64,000 nucleotides of DNA. Source: Rhyzopertha dominica. Lineage: Eukaryota; Arthropoda; Insecta; Coleoptera; Bostrichidae. The translations under genes and the position numbers were made by a program. Positions 25,201 through 36,652 of this stretch are shown piece by piece; the stretch's first letter is position 1, and every line of letters begins with the position of its first letter. The stretch is from positions 18,166,001 through 18,230,000 of the forward strand of contig QCXZ01000064.1 in the NCBI GenBank assembly GCA_025024175.1, written 5' to 3'. The notes beneath the pieces are model-generated. The model saw only the letters and a list, made by a program, of their open reading frames with translations. It ran no database searches and was not told where the DNA came from.

Positions 25201-26281
25201 GAACTAGGACATCCAGGAAATCAACTAGTTACCCTTCAGTCGAATCAATAACTTGGCTCAAAGATTGTACATCCTGTTCTGAAGAAACAGAGCTCATTAT
25301 TATGTACTCATTTTCTATTCCTGAGAACATCATTATTTTCTTATCTCCATTTATCATTATTTCCTNAACGGCATAATACTCTTAAAAAATTAAATTACAA
25401 AAAGTGTGTTGGATTCCATTATGAGATCTACAATGCTGTTGAAGTGAATTCGTCTTTTCAGCCTATTTAATGGTATGTTATAATCCTTATCCTTTTCTTC
25501 ACCATGTTCTTATCTGCTCTTTTGTATACTAATTGTAATATTTATGTACATTTTTGCATGTGTTTTTTAAATAAATTTTTAATCAACTGTACTTATATAT
25601 AGCAAATAATTTTTTAATGAATCCCAGCCCAACACATCACAAAGCAGCTTCTCTGAATATATATTTAAAAGAAATTATCTTCGATAAAGGAACGAGAGCA
25701 TATTTTAGAACTTTCTTGCATATTTTATGGAAATATTTAGTGCATGTTAATCCTAACTCCAGTTATAATATCCTAGAACTAAATTTCAGTACTAGTACTA
25801 ATTTATTAAAATCGTAATATATTAGGAAATACCCTTTAAAAGTCATAATTAAGGTTATGGAATGATGTACCGTTCATAGGAGTTTATACCAAAGAGATGA
25901 TCTATTATACAGCCAAGTGGGCATACTTTGGAACTAATGCAACAAAAAAAGAGCACTAAACTTGGATCTTTGTTTGAAAAATGTTTATATTCCTCAATGT
26001 CTTTTATGCTGCAAATTATCCTAATATCATCTTCACCTAAAGTAATAAAACAATATTTATTTAGTACAGAAAATTCTATAAGATATATATATTTTAAAGT
26101 CAAACTAAAAGCTGCATTATGTGCTGTGATGAACATTGTGGTAATATAATGTGGAATGCGACAGATGTAAGTTATTCTAATGTATAGATCTACATTAAAT
26201 ACTTAGTCGAAATTAACAACACAGTTGTCTGGAATCACCAGTGTCCTGAGCGTCCTTGAAACCTATTATACTACTATAAAC
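19260..26281. other. Long intronic stretch without recognised exons
   Basis: An AATAAT microsatellite lies at 19673-19692. GC-richer islands at about 19860-20170 (includes the octamer ATGCAAAT near 20093 and GCCACGCCGCCGG) and 23800-24090 (includes GCCGCTAATGGATTTTC, homeodomain-type core) stand out from the AT-rich background. The largest open frame (21879-22202, 107 codons) has no similarity I recognise and looks like chance in AT-rich DNA. I see nothing else. Confidence 0.4.
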
Positions 26282-26295
26282 ATTTCTAGTTGGTA

Positions 26296-26428
26296 TATAA
26301 GCAAAACCAGTTCTATGCCGTGTTGTCTACACTAGACCTAAACTGCACTGATGAGCTGTAATGACAGCGAAATAGTACTATCTGCAGTTGGTTGAGGTGT
26401 AGACAGCACAGCATAGACATGCATTTTA
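26296..26428 (+). repeat. Family A hairpin retroposon with exact 14-bp duplication (A-2)
   Basis: The insert is bounded by ATTTCTAGTTGGTA at 26282-26295 and again at 26429-26442, identical over 14 bases. The body begins TATAAGCAAAACCAG and ends ACATGCATTTT. Inside, TATGCCGTGTTGTCTACAC pairs with the later GTGTAGACAGCACAGCATA, giving a long imperfect hairpin. Duplications of this length, with 5' truncation of copies elsewhere in the window, point to target-primed retroposition rather than cut-and-paste. It encodes no protein. Confidence 0.75.
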
Positions 26429-27300
26429 ATTTCTAGTTGGTAATTTTGTGGTTGTAATGTCTTCGTATATCCTAGGTTAGCACTGATACCCTAATTAAAG
26501 AATTAAAAATCTCCTTTATTCTGTTAACAATCAAGAGAGTCAAATTTTTAGTCTCAAAATAGAGAGTTGTTTCATGCACTGACTTATCTTTTGTGGCGAC
26601 CCTGGCGGTGATAACCAAGTCACATACTGCAGATAGGATTTAATAACTTACTTACTGACTTAACAATTAGTAGTTGGCAGTAACGTTTTCTTAGGTTAAT
26701 TTTGTTTGGCTTACCTTGAATTTTACAAAAGTAACTCAGTAGTTTAGTGAAAGGTTACTTAACTACTTCATATAAGTAAATTGTTAATGTTGTCTATCGA
26801 AATCTGATTTTGCTAAAATTACAGCAACAAAAGTTTATATTCAGTTCATGTTGTTTTATATTCATAAAAGGACATTTGCTTTAATATAATATATTATCAA
26901 TAAATCAGTGTAGGATACGAATTTATATTTATTTAATTTACCTTGCGTCTGGTACATATTAATAAGCAACACAAAACGTACATATTTAAAATTTTGTATT
27001 CATTTATAAACTTAACTTTGCATAATTGCAAAATAGTTAGTGTTACTGTGACGTTGCCTCATGTTGTATAAATGTAGCGAATCGCAGAAATATGAAAAAC
27101 AACATTTAGCACTAGCAAAAGGTATCTATCAGAAGCAACCTTTACTAATATGACTTCGTGAATCTCTAACACTGCAAATTAATTAGGATCGATTCCACCT
27201 ATTTTCTTTTAATTCATATGATTAGTCAATTATTTTGATAATCCTCAATGTAATATATACTCGAGCCACCGAAATAATGAATTTTGACTTTATATTGTAT

Positions 27301-27510
27301 ATCTTGCCAACAATACGGGGTGGGACAGACGGTAATTAGTCGGCAATAAAGTTCAAATCAAGGATTCTTCGTTTCGTCTTCCTCTTCTGAACAGATGTTG
27401 CTAACGGGTAGGGTGGAAGGTTCAGCAGGTAGAAATTCAATTGCAACTACAAATTTGCACTTTATTGCCGATTATTCGTCGTCTGTCCCACTCCGCATTG
27501 TTGGCAAGAT
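27301..27510. mobile_element. MITE with 52-bp terminal inverted repeats
   Basis: The left arm 27301-27352 starts ATCTTGCCAACAATACGG; the right arm 27459-27510 is its reverse complement with a few mismatches and ends CCGCATTGTTGGCAAGAT. Weaker pairing extends about six bases inward. The roughly 100-bp centre has no coding potential. Long TIRs and a short non-coding core define a miniature inverted-repeat element; no convincing target-site duplication is visible, so the parent superfamily is undetermined. It lies 172 bp upstream of the FN3 exon, close to where a branch point would act. Confidence 0.75.
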
Positions 27511-27682
27511 TGTTGATGGTGTTGAATTTTTATAATGTACAACTAAACTCAGTTACAGATAGCACATATTTATGTGTGAAGTCTGGTGCTTATACGTTTT
27601 CCAGTTAGGAACCCCTTTACTTTCAGCTCATCTACCGCCGACATTCTTCTTTTCGTACTAAATCCGAATTAATCTGTTTCAG

Positions 27683-27985
27683 GGCGACCGTCGCACCTAC
27701 AGAATTGCACAATCATGAACCAGACCTCGGACTCCCTTCAAGTCGACTGCACTGAAGGTTTTGACGGTGGTCTGCCACAGAGCTTCCTCGTGGAGGTCGT
27801 CGAGCTGCCGTCTCAACAATCAAAGTTCAACTTGACTACAAGCAAGGCTCCGCCGACGTTCTTCGTCGAAGGATTGGAACCAGGGGCGAGCTATAGATTA
27901 AAGCTGTACGCGGTCAACGCGAAAGGCAGGAGTGATCCCACCATTATCGATCCTGTTACGTTCAAAGGTGTTGCGAAATTGCAAG
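27683..27985 (+). CDS. Sidestep-family receptor, fibronectin type III exon
   Basis: Acceptor CTGTTTCAG (AG 27681-27682); donor GTAAGT at 27986; both boundaries phase 1, so the exon can be skipped or kept without changing frame. The protein begins GRPSHLQNCTIMNQTSDSL and ends PVTFKGVAKLQ. It has the FN3 fold pattern: DSLQVDC (B strand), GFDGGLPQSFLVEVVEL (C strand region) and the YRLKLYAVNAKGRS F-G segment, then the sequence IIDPVTFKGVAK that is strongly conserved in Sidestep proteins. NQT, NCT and NLT are N-glycosylation sites. This is the juxtamembrane extracellular domain; Ig then FN3 then transmembrane is the family order. Confidence 0.92.
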
Positions 27986-28050
27986 GTAAGTAGATCGATG
28001 TGACCTGCAAATTCGCTGAAACCTTCCGATATTAGATGGAGCCTGGATAA

Positions 28051-28700
28051 TACGAGGGTCGTTCATTAAATAACGACATAAATCGGTGTAGCTGCAAAAC
28101 GGATTAATTTCTTAATCAATACAAAACTTTGTTTACTTTTAAACATACTCTCCAGCCACTTCTTCCATCGTTCTTCTAATTTTTGTATGCTTCTATCTCT
28201 TGCATCCATTTCTTTGGGCTGATCTGTTTTGCACATGATTTGCACATCTTGATTTGATTGAAAATGTTCCAAATGCAAAGCCTCTTTAAGTTGTCCAAAC
28301 AAATGAAAGCCTGTCGGGGATGTAATGGGGGATGTGGAAGGGTCTCCCATCCCAGTTTTTAAAGTGTATATTGAGTTAACTGGACCGCATGTGGACGCGC
28401 GTTGTCATGAAGCAAAATCACACCTTTAGTCAAGTGTCTACGACGTTTTGTACAAATGGCAGGCCTTATTTTGATTTCAAGCACGTCAGTGTTGATAGTA
28501 TGTTGGTCTTCAGTATAGTCACAATAAATAGGCCCTTGTGGATCATGGAATACTGTAAGTATGGCTTTTCCTGCAGACGGCTGGGACTTGAATTTTTTTC
28601 CAACGGGAGAAGCCGTGTTCTTCCCCTCATGCCTTTACCGCTTCTTAAAGTCCGACCGATCCATGTTTTATGATATATGCAATAATTCTTCTAAAAAACT
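28051..28700 (-). mobile_element. Inactive mariner transposase (DD34D type)
   Basis: The plus-strand end TACGAGGGTCGTTCATTAAA (28051-28070) is a mariner-type terminal repeat. On the minus strand, two overlapping frames (about 28670-28390 and 28350-28066) give a transposase C-terminal two-thirds: AGKAILTVFHDPQGP with the first catalytic Asp, then KGVILLHDNARPH with the second. The third catalytic position, expected in a SPDLAPSDFHLF-like motif, reads ITSPTGFHLFGQLKE, with Gly instead of Asp. A frameshift separates the second and third blocks. The N-terminal DNA-binding region and the other terminal repeat were not found. The copy cannot encode an active enzyme. Confidence 0.8.
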
Positions 28701-28879
28701 TCAGCTATTTAACAGATTTGAAGCGTGGTTTCTTTGTGGGTGTATGTAAGTCGCTCAGGTTGATGCAAGGGTGATGTTTAATGGAGTTCTTGTAGCGGTT
28801 AACAGTTTTTAACGAAAATAGTATGTTTTATAAAAGAATATTTTTATGTGTATAACTTCGCCGTTAGGGAGCGGCGCAT

Positions 28880-30480
28880 TTGATAAGGTCTACCTAAAGC
28901 CAATACATATATAAGGTACCGCTACCGCCACCTCTCTAGTCTCAGGCTGGATCCGGGAACACAAAAGACATATTGATACTTTTCCCTATGATACAAGCGA
29001 GAAATGGGGTAGCAAGTATTGCTGGATTTCAACTTCGCCTACCAACCATCGCTGTCAAATCCCCCAGTAACAGAGATGGAATTATCAAAAACAATACGGA
29101 AATGATATATGTCGCAACCGTCGTCCCTACCTTGCAAGATAGTGACCTTAGGTCTACCAAAAAGAAATTTTTGATGCTTTTGTCATGCCAAGGACAATAA
29201 AAGACCAGGACAGTCAGAATTTTCAAATCTTTGAATGAAGTTACTTAAATACCCTTTAAGCGCAGCGAACGAATGATAGGTTATTTTAAAATATAATTTA
29301 TAGTTTTCAATTTAATTGTATTAAAAAAACTATTTATTATAATTGTTCAACGGTAGGAAGAGCTATTTCAGAAATTATATTTGTCCAGATTTCTGTTAAA
29401 GAAACAAAGATGCAAGGCAATAGGTTCTACTTTTCATAGACCCTTAGTCAAGCATTTTGTTTCATAATTATTGTGAAAGTGAAAATTATTAAATTAGATT
29501 GCAATAAGTCTACAAGTTTACTTGTAGATGACTATTTCTGTTATTTTCATGTAATACTAAAGTTTTTGTGTGCCCCATACGTTCGGTTATCTTATACTTA
29601 ACAAAAAATGGAACCATGAAGTATCTGTCAACGTACAATAATCACCTATTGTACTGTGTACTGTATTTTAAGCGAAGTAGGAAGTAGGCTAAGACAGTTC
29701 TTTACTATTTGTAATCTTATTCGCAAACTTCATACTTTATCCCATATTAAACATTATATAATATTTTCCTTATATCATTGTCTTTGGTATCATTCGCGAG
29801 GCCTCACGACTTATCTTGGCCAGAGGCCCTGCAGAGGGCTTAATTCCGGTCCTCTCTATAGGCAGAGAACATAGTACCGAGAAAATGCCGAGTTAAGATT
29901 GGCAATTACAAACGTGTGCTTCGCAGAGTATTTGATATAACTGGCATCTGCCGATTCGAGTCGACGTAGTAAATGGAGCCTGAGTTGGTCGCTTATCCGA
30001 TCGGTTTGGATGTGTTTACGCTCAAAATCCCCATTGGCTAGTGACTGCTGTTTATTATCATTATCAGATTATCACGGACAGCCTCTGGTATACATGATGT
30101 TTGAGAAGATCCCTCATAAACTTCGCTGCGATGGTACGCCTAATACACAGTACTATACACAACAAGCCAATTTCTCTATCTGTTATTCCAAGATCACTCT
30201 TAAACGTTGAATAGCCTGGTTAGGAATTTTGTATTGACATAAATTTCAAGAATGGAATCAAACCAAGCTAAGCTATTTAAAATGTCTGTTATTTTAACAA
30301 AGTGGTTGGAATAGCATTTGTTTTAATGTACTAGTAGTAGTACTTCACCGTGTTATCAGACTAACTTTAAATAGATCAATTTTTCATGAAAACAATATAA
30401 TAGTAGTTGTAATTTTTAAGTATTTTTCCCGAAGGAGATGCATGAAATTATACAGCCGATGCATTTTATCGATCCCCTGT
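28880..30480. other. Intronic sequence, nothing recognised
   Basis: Several open frames of 60-75 codons occur on both strands (for example 28973-29200 and 29656-29874), but none shows a motif I recognise and some overlap each other on opposite strands. I treat them as chance. Confidence 0.4.
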
Positions 30481-31239
30481 AAATGTTATGGCCGAGTTCA
30501 GAATGCTGTGATGGATCAAACCGGCGACAAACCGGTAATTATCATAACTTTCTATTGGTGCAACTTGAGCATGAAGCAGTGTTTCACTGGATCCTCGCAA
30601 CCAAGCTACTGTGCTTAACGAACGTTGTTGTTTCGCAAAATGTTAGAAGACTACACCTTAAAGGGGCGAAATTTCCAAACAAATTTCAGAACAAAGAAAA
30701 CTGCCAATACTGGAAAGAGGTAACAACAGGTATATAAGAAGCAATAAAACCAACATTAAATACGAACCTAACAGGAAAGCAGCATGTTCAGATATCTGAA
30801 ACAATATTGTACAAAAAAATACATTTAACAAATGTAACCCGATAAAACCTAGATGCACAAATTATAAGCAACAACGAGGTACCGATAGCGTAAATCTCAT
30901 TAAAAATCAGATCACTGACCGATAAGGGAACCAATGACATCAAAGAAGCTACATTGGGTCAAAAACAGCACAACAAACAATATACAGGATAAACAGCAAT
31001 AAACTAATAAAAATGGACCTTAAATAATAAAACAAGTAATGTAGAAAATAATAATAGCTTTTAATACTAAACGAAGTTGCAAAGAAATAGCATTTCTGTA
31101 CCAGAAATTTTGACAGGGACAAACGTACCCTACTACTTAATCAACAGGAAAGCAAAGACCTGACTATTAAAGATACAATGTTACGGTGGTCGGTGCAACA
31201 AAGCCGGTAAAGCAAATAAAAAAGTGATGATATGATATG

Positions 31240-32060
31240 ATTCGAGAAAATATCATGCAATTAACAAAATTGGCAGACAAGAAAAAGAAATAAAAATTCT
31301 TTTTATACTGGCGTATGTAGATGACCTGATAACATGAACAGAAAATAAGGAAGATTCAGTTGAGCTTTTTGACAACGTAGAAGATAATTTATCAGAAAAC
31401 CGGCTAACCATAAATTACAACAAAATAACCGTCATGACTAACGACTCCTTTAGTGAAAAATTTTTAATTGTGGGGAGCGTATACAAAATGGATTACCGAA
31501 ATATACCAATGACGTACAAAATGACTTATCTGGAACCTACATAACCGCTACTGCACAGCAACAGTGAAAGACATAATAAAAACTGCTCATAGAGAGACAC
31601 GAGCTATACTGCCATTTGTACAAAAAAAAAACTAAACCTGAGCATTTTAAAGAATAGTAAACATCAGTAATCCCGACCATAAGAATCCACTTTTGACTAC
31701 TACTATTACTACCACTACTAAACCTAACAGAACGAGACGGTGACAGAAAGGAATATCGTACAATGGTTGACTATAATGAAAATTAATAGAAATATATGTC
31801 ATGAAGTGTTGGTAACTTATCCAAAGAATACAGGGAGCACGGAGACAATATACTACATGAAGCTTCAGAAGTTGTAAAAGACCAGATGCAAGGTGCTAAA
31901 CCGGTACACAGTTCTAGACAGCAGCACATCCGAGGAAGACAATAATGCGGTTTAACCACCATCACACAAAGAAGTATCTCTAACGCAGCATAGAGGTAGC
32001 CGGTCCAGAGCAGCAGGAAGGCCTACCAGACGTTGGCTCAATCAGTTAATAAATTTAACA
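31240..32060 (+). mobile_element. Decayed LINE reverse transcriptase
   Basis: At about 31263-31480 one frame reads NKIGRQEKEIKILFILAYVDDLI, interrupted as IT-stop, then ENRLTINYNKITVM. This is the RT motif C region of non-LTR elements (usually AYADDI followed by GLxINxxKT), here with YVDD. Near 32010-32055 the frame AAGRPTRRWLNQLINL matches the common C-terminal end of such polyproteins (GRPxxRWxDQ). Between them are stops and shifts. The 5' part may extend to about 30700 but is not recognisable. It is unrelated in sequence to the intact LINE at 11050-15702, whose motif is YADDSQ. Confidence 0.6.
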
Positions 32061-34572
32061 TAAATCTGCCCAGCTTCTTTATAGATTGCCGATTTTCCTC
32101 CTGAGACAAACAACCGTTATAGAGTCGACGTTGACTTCTTCGGTAATTTGTGGTGTACGTAACGGTCATTGCGCTTTCAATTGTCGTTGTCAACCACTGA
32201 TTCTCTCCAGCGACCTTCCTTATCTTCACGGTTATCATCTCTAAAATGAACTTCCTCGCGATCTTTGTACAATGCATTCATTAGCAGTTTTTGAGCATAT
32301 TTTTCAGATGGAACATGAAAATTACCCTGTGCTCTCCGCCCATAAGTTATTTTATAATACCGAAGTCACATGTACAAAAAAGCAACAGTACCTACTGTTT
32401 TTCAGGTAAACCAGTCCGCTCGCCGCGGTTATAGGCGACGGTCTGCCATGGTCAGTTTGCTCTCTACCCATGCCTGATGAGCCCTAACAACCAATGTGTA
32501 GCTCTATCGGACAAGGTGCAGTTTATGGCAGTGTAAACGCAGAGTGCGTCAATAAATATCACGAACGCAATGAATAGCTCGCAGTGCTTGTGATTGGTAC
32601 ACTTTTTTGTGCAGCTGACATAAAGTTTAGAGCCGCACCTTACGAAAAATTTGAAATAGAAACTTTATGAAGTTAGTATTCTCCCCAAAACCTATAATTC
32701 ATTTATTAAGAAGGTAGTCTAACAGGAGCGTCTGTTAACATAAGAATTAACAAACTCTTGTTAAAAGATCTTAGCCTGTAATCCTTTTTGAAGAAACGCT
32801 AAATTTGCTTAATGTCAGACACCTGCATAATGAAAACAGAACAGACTATTAAATTCAATAAAATTTGGGTTGGTTATTTCATAATATAATTATATACTGC
32901 TTCATTAACTGTAGTTAAAACAATTTTTTTTCTGAGCTCTCAGCTCTACGTAGCCAATTCGCAAGTGGATTATAAGTCTATTGGATTTCCTAAAGCTGCA
33001 AATGAAAAATAGATGTTCACGACGGTGTGTTGCTTAAAATTACTTTCCACTAAATAATCTATAAATTAACATGCATGCGCTTTCGCCCTGATACTCACAA
33101 GATTTCACCCCACCCAAATTATCCATCTCCTTATCACGTCAAGTTTAAATTGATGGCAATCTCAGAGCAAGTCGCCACCAAACATCCGCGAGTGCTCGCT
33201 CTCTGGATTGTATTAATCATATAATTCATAATCACCCCGTCGGGGAGGCTCCCCCTCCAGCATGCCTTTCCTCTCCCTCCGCGAGTGTTTCTTCATTTCC
33301 ATACTTTATTCAGGCTCATGTATAATTCATTTTTGTCGTCATCTTTGGTTTCGTGTCCTTCCCGGCGTTTTCACTGCGTTACAAAGGAGCTTAAGGAGGG
33401 ATTGTTCTGGATACGGAAACGGGGCGCGCCGTTTAGCCTATTAGCCGTTGTGTTCGCCGGACCATGCCCCGAATCCCAATGCCCGTGGACGGGATCACGG
33501 CGGAAACGCGAATTTAGCCTGAAACCATGCACGCAATTTTTGTGTTCCTGTTTGTCCGTGCGCTGAATGTTTTCATATACACTGGCGGAGGAACCGATAT
33601 GATGTGCTTATTTGGATGCTGTAGGGGCGTCGGAAGATCACTAAAACGTTTATTCGAGCCCTAATAGCGGGGATATCCTTAATTTGGATGCTCCACTTTG
33701 TAAATCTATCCTTAGTGTTCCCGAGGAATACTGAAAGCGGCCTTAGAGTTCAGTATACCGTTAACACTAGAATTGCAGGCCGCAGTTTTCCTATATATTT
33801 TTGGTGGCTTAAAACTATAAATTATAATGGAGTCAAAGACGACATGAAAGTAACTTTAGGATCCAAGATATGATTATTATACTTGTATAATATGGTCTTC
33901 TGGAATGCGCCTCTTGCCGTTGTCCAGTTACCACTAGGGGTAACAGGAGTCAATTCCCTTTTCGTAAATAATATATTATTCTGTTCCTTTTAAAGTTGCT
34001 ATACTCTTCTTTATGAAGCATTCTTTTTTATTATTTGTTTATACAACTAGAAGAAGTGAAGTTTCTTCATTGCATTAATGCTTTTCCTCGAACGCTCGTG
34101 CTTTGCCATTGACACGACTCGTCTATAGGAGTATAGTACGCCCGTTTCTTCAAATAAGGTTGCTTTGAATCAGTGTTAGGTTTTGAGGACTCGAAATCAT
34201 TGTCACTCAACGATTTGTCGCACTCAGTCGTGGTCATCTGTTATTTGGGAGCTTATGTCACTTTGTTTTTTTTTTCGTCATATCGCCTCTGTCACAAGCT
34301 TAGAATTTTATTCGAACCACTGGGGCCACACAACACCTGCTTCACTAAGCCTTTCACTTGGATCTCACTTGATAACCAGTTTTCAAATTCAGTACTGCCC
34401 GGGCTCTCTTCCGAATAGAGTTACTAAATATAATACAGCACTGCAAAAGTGCGTCAATTTAGGGCAAAATAGTTGCGGGAAATCAAATTTATAAAGGAGA
34501 TGGGGAGGGAACGAAATTATCAAACCTAACCTTAAAGAGTAGAGAACTGTCAGCTATCAGGCTCTGAAGCTC

Positions 34573-34690
34573 TGATGCATAATTGCAACGTTGCCAATTA
34601 CCTAAGGTGGAACTCAAACAACACTAAAATTATTTGTGTTGTGTTGTTTGAATTCTTCATATGTAATTGGCAACGTGCTCTTGTGCATCA
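34573..34690. repeat. Imperfect hairpin with 50-bp arms
   Basis: The left arm 34573-34624 (starts TGATGCATAATTGCAACG, ends CAAACAACAC) pairs with the right arm 34641-34690 (starts GTGTTGTTTGAA, ends TTGTGCATCA). The GTTGCCAATTAC/GTAATTGGCAAC core is perfect. The loop is 16 bases. It is either a small foldback element or a structured RNA; no flanking duplication was seen. Confidence 0.7.
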
Positions 34691-35063
34691 AAGCCAATGA
34701 TATGGAGGGAAGTAGATTGAACATTGGCTTGCTGCGCATTTCACCAACGTCATGTGTCCGCCATATGCAATTTCTGTACTGAAAACAAAAAAAACAGCTG
34801 AAAAACATTTCGTTATTGTTCCACGTTCCAACAAAGTTTTTTTGCAGATATACAATACTTCTTAAAGAAAGTATGGTTGCGTAAAGACAGGTTAACTTTA
34901 ATTCAATGATAAATCAACAGTTGCTGTAAAAAGCAAACAAAGACTTCATAGAAGAAATGATTGCGTACAAGCTGAAATACGGCTTAAATGCTTTCTAATG
35001 TGGTAAATAATAATTACACCTATAATATAAACATCTAGAAGTGCGGCAACTTATTTAATCAAT

Positions 35064-35250
35064 AACGAATTAGATGGCAATGTTGACAAAGCCACCTAGC
35101 TGTCATAACAGGTATATAGGCAAGACCAGTTCTACGCCGTGCTATCTGCACTAGACCTAAACTGCACTGATGAGCTATAATGAAATAGAATCTATAATAG
35201 ATCTATCTGCAGTTGGTTGCGGTGCAGATAGCACAGCATAGACGTGCATT
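35064..35250 (+). repeat. Family A hairpin retroposon, longest copy (A-3)
   Basis: Flanked by TTATTTAATCAAT at 35051-35063 and 35251-35263 (13 identical bases). The 187-bp body adds about 55 bases at the 5' side compared with A-2 (AACGAATTAGATGGCAATG, then GCCACCTAGCTGTCATAACA). The internal hairpin arms are 35129-35151 and 35222-35243 (GTGCTATCTGCAC against GTGCAGATAGCAC). The 3' end is GACGTGCATT. The differing 5' ends and constant 3' end of the copies suggest RT-mediated insertion. Confidence 0.75.
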
Positions 35251-35773
35251 TTATTTAATCAATGTTTTAAACTAGTCGCGGTGATGTAAAATGCTATTTC
35301 CTTTTGCCCAACATCAACGTATTGCAGAGTTATTGCCATTTAACTACATTGGACTACAAAAAAGATAAGTATTATCTTTGCAAGACTAATGAGATATGCT
35401 CACTAGTATCATCGGTAACCATCATTTAGATTTCCGCGCCCGTTTTGTAATAGATCAATCACATTGCTGTAACTTCACGTGAAGTTGCTCCGGTCGAGTT
35501 CACTTTTTAATTTGTATTGTTATCGAGGGGAATAAAATGCAATATAGCCGACGTATATGTTTGCCATTATGCTGGAGTCAACACTCCTGCCATCTGTCAG
35601 TTGCTAGAGCCACCACCTGCATCCTACAGTCCTAACAACCTACCATATCCACGTGCCTGCAACAACAGATGGCGCTGATTCCACTAGCATGCAACAAGAT
35701 TTAATATATATGATCTCCTAGGCAAACAAAGGAGCGGGGCACAGCTAGTTAAACATAAGAAACAACCATAATA

Positions 35774-35900
35774 CAGGGTTTCTATAAATGATTCATGCAG
35801 CGCGGGCGGCGTTTATTTCTGAATTCTTTGTGCCGCTGTTTTATAACTGCTGCCAAGCTACAATATGCACGGCGATCACTGAACATCAGTGAGCACGATA
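35774..35900 (+). repeat. Solitary transposon-type end (ACAGGGT...)
   Basis: TACAGGGTTTCTATAAATGATTC resembles the left end of the mariner-like element at 18341, and continues into a GC-richer stretch (GCGCGGGCGGCG) without a transposase frame. Probably an end fragment of a decayed DNA transposon. Its extent beyond the first 25 bases is uncertain. Confidence 0.35.
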
Positions 35901-36625
35901 GTACTGAAGGTTGCAGATCAAGTCACAGTCATGAAATTGATGGCTTTAGGAAGATTTTCCAACAATTTACGGTTCTATTTTTTTCAAAGGTAACAAGTAA
36001 CAGTAATGATTGGTATAGTAGGCTTGCGGTAACCTCTACAGTTTTACACCCTTGCATTGTGGAAGCTACGTGTAGTGCGTCTACCGTTACTACGACTTAG
36101 TTTTTTAATATTACGGCAGGCTAAAAACATCTTTCAGTCTATCACAGTACAATTATTTATCAGACTCAGTATAGACACAACCTCACAAATACGATGCGTA
36201 ACCTAAAAGTTGTACGAAACCTCGTCAGTCCACAGCTCCGAAATATGAGCTTTCTGCAACCTTGAAGTTCATTATTGCACAAAGCACTACAGAATATGTT
36301 GAAAATACAAGCTCCCAGAGTATTCTCTATTAAAATATATTAAATAATCCAACAATCGACACATAACAAGTATATGTCAAAGCAATTGTTGTGTTCACCT
36401 TCCTGGGGGGTGGCAAACTGATTTAATTAATTAAATTAATTTCCAGAAACTCCATATAAAATTACATTTGCATACAGTTGATTCCCCTCTTTTGGTCCCC
36501 AACTTTTCTTAACGACATGCTGTGGAAAGCAATGCGGAAAAAACGCTAATAACAAATGTACCGTTTCATTGTTTGTTTATCGACAGGCGTGTGATTTAGT
36601 GTTGGTTTTCAAAGGGGACTCCTTG

Positions 36626-36652
36626 ATAATGGTCTAGCGACCGAAATCCGGA
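36626..36652 (+). ncRNA. Hammerhead-ribozyme-like core, degenerate
   Basis: GATAAT, then stem GGTC-TAGC-GACC (36631-36642), then GAAAT. This resembles the CUGANGA / stem II / GAAA order of hammerhead ribozymes found at the ends of PLEs and related retroelements. The first core box (CTTGATAA) departs from consensus, so activity is doubtful. It is followed by AATAAA near 36680, as at a retroelement 3' end. This is inference from pattern only. Confidence 0.3.

Larger units (their letters stand above)
6407..27682 (+). other. Intron between Ig and FN3 exons of the Sidestep-family gene (21,276 bp)
   Basis: The donor is GTAAGC after GCAG (6403-6406) and the acceptor is CTGTTTCAG ending at 27682; joining them gives a glycine codon (G + GG). 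It contains a family A copy, a tRNA-derived SINE, an apparently full-length non-LTR retrotransposon, a mariner relic, another family A copy and a MITE, each annotated separately. The other long stretches (7606-10990, 15703-18340, 19260-26280) hold no exon I can recognise. GC-richer islands are visible at about 8940-9180, 16620-16930, 19860-20170 and 23800-24090; their function is unknown. Confidence 0.85.

Noticed and set aside
33262..33566. A possible extra exon of the receptor gene
   Set aside because: The two plus-strand frames have no Sidestep similarity and the phase-1 join between 27985 and 36814 is already perfect without it.
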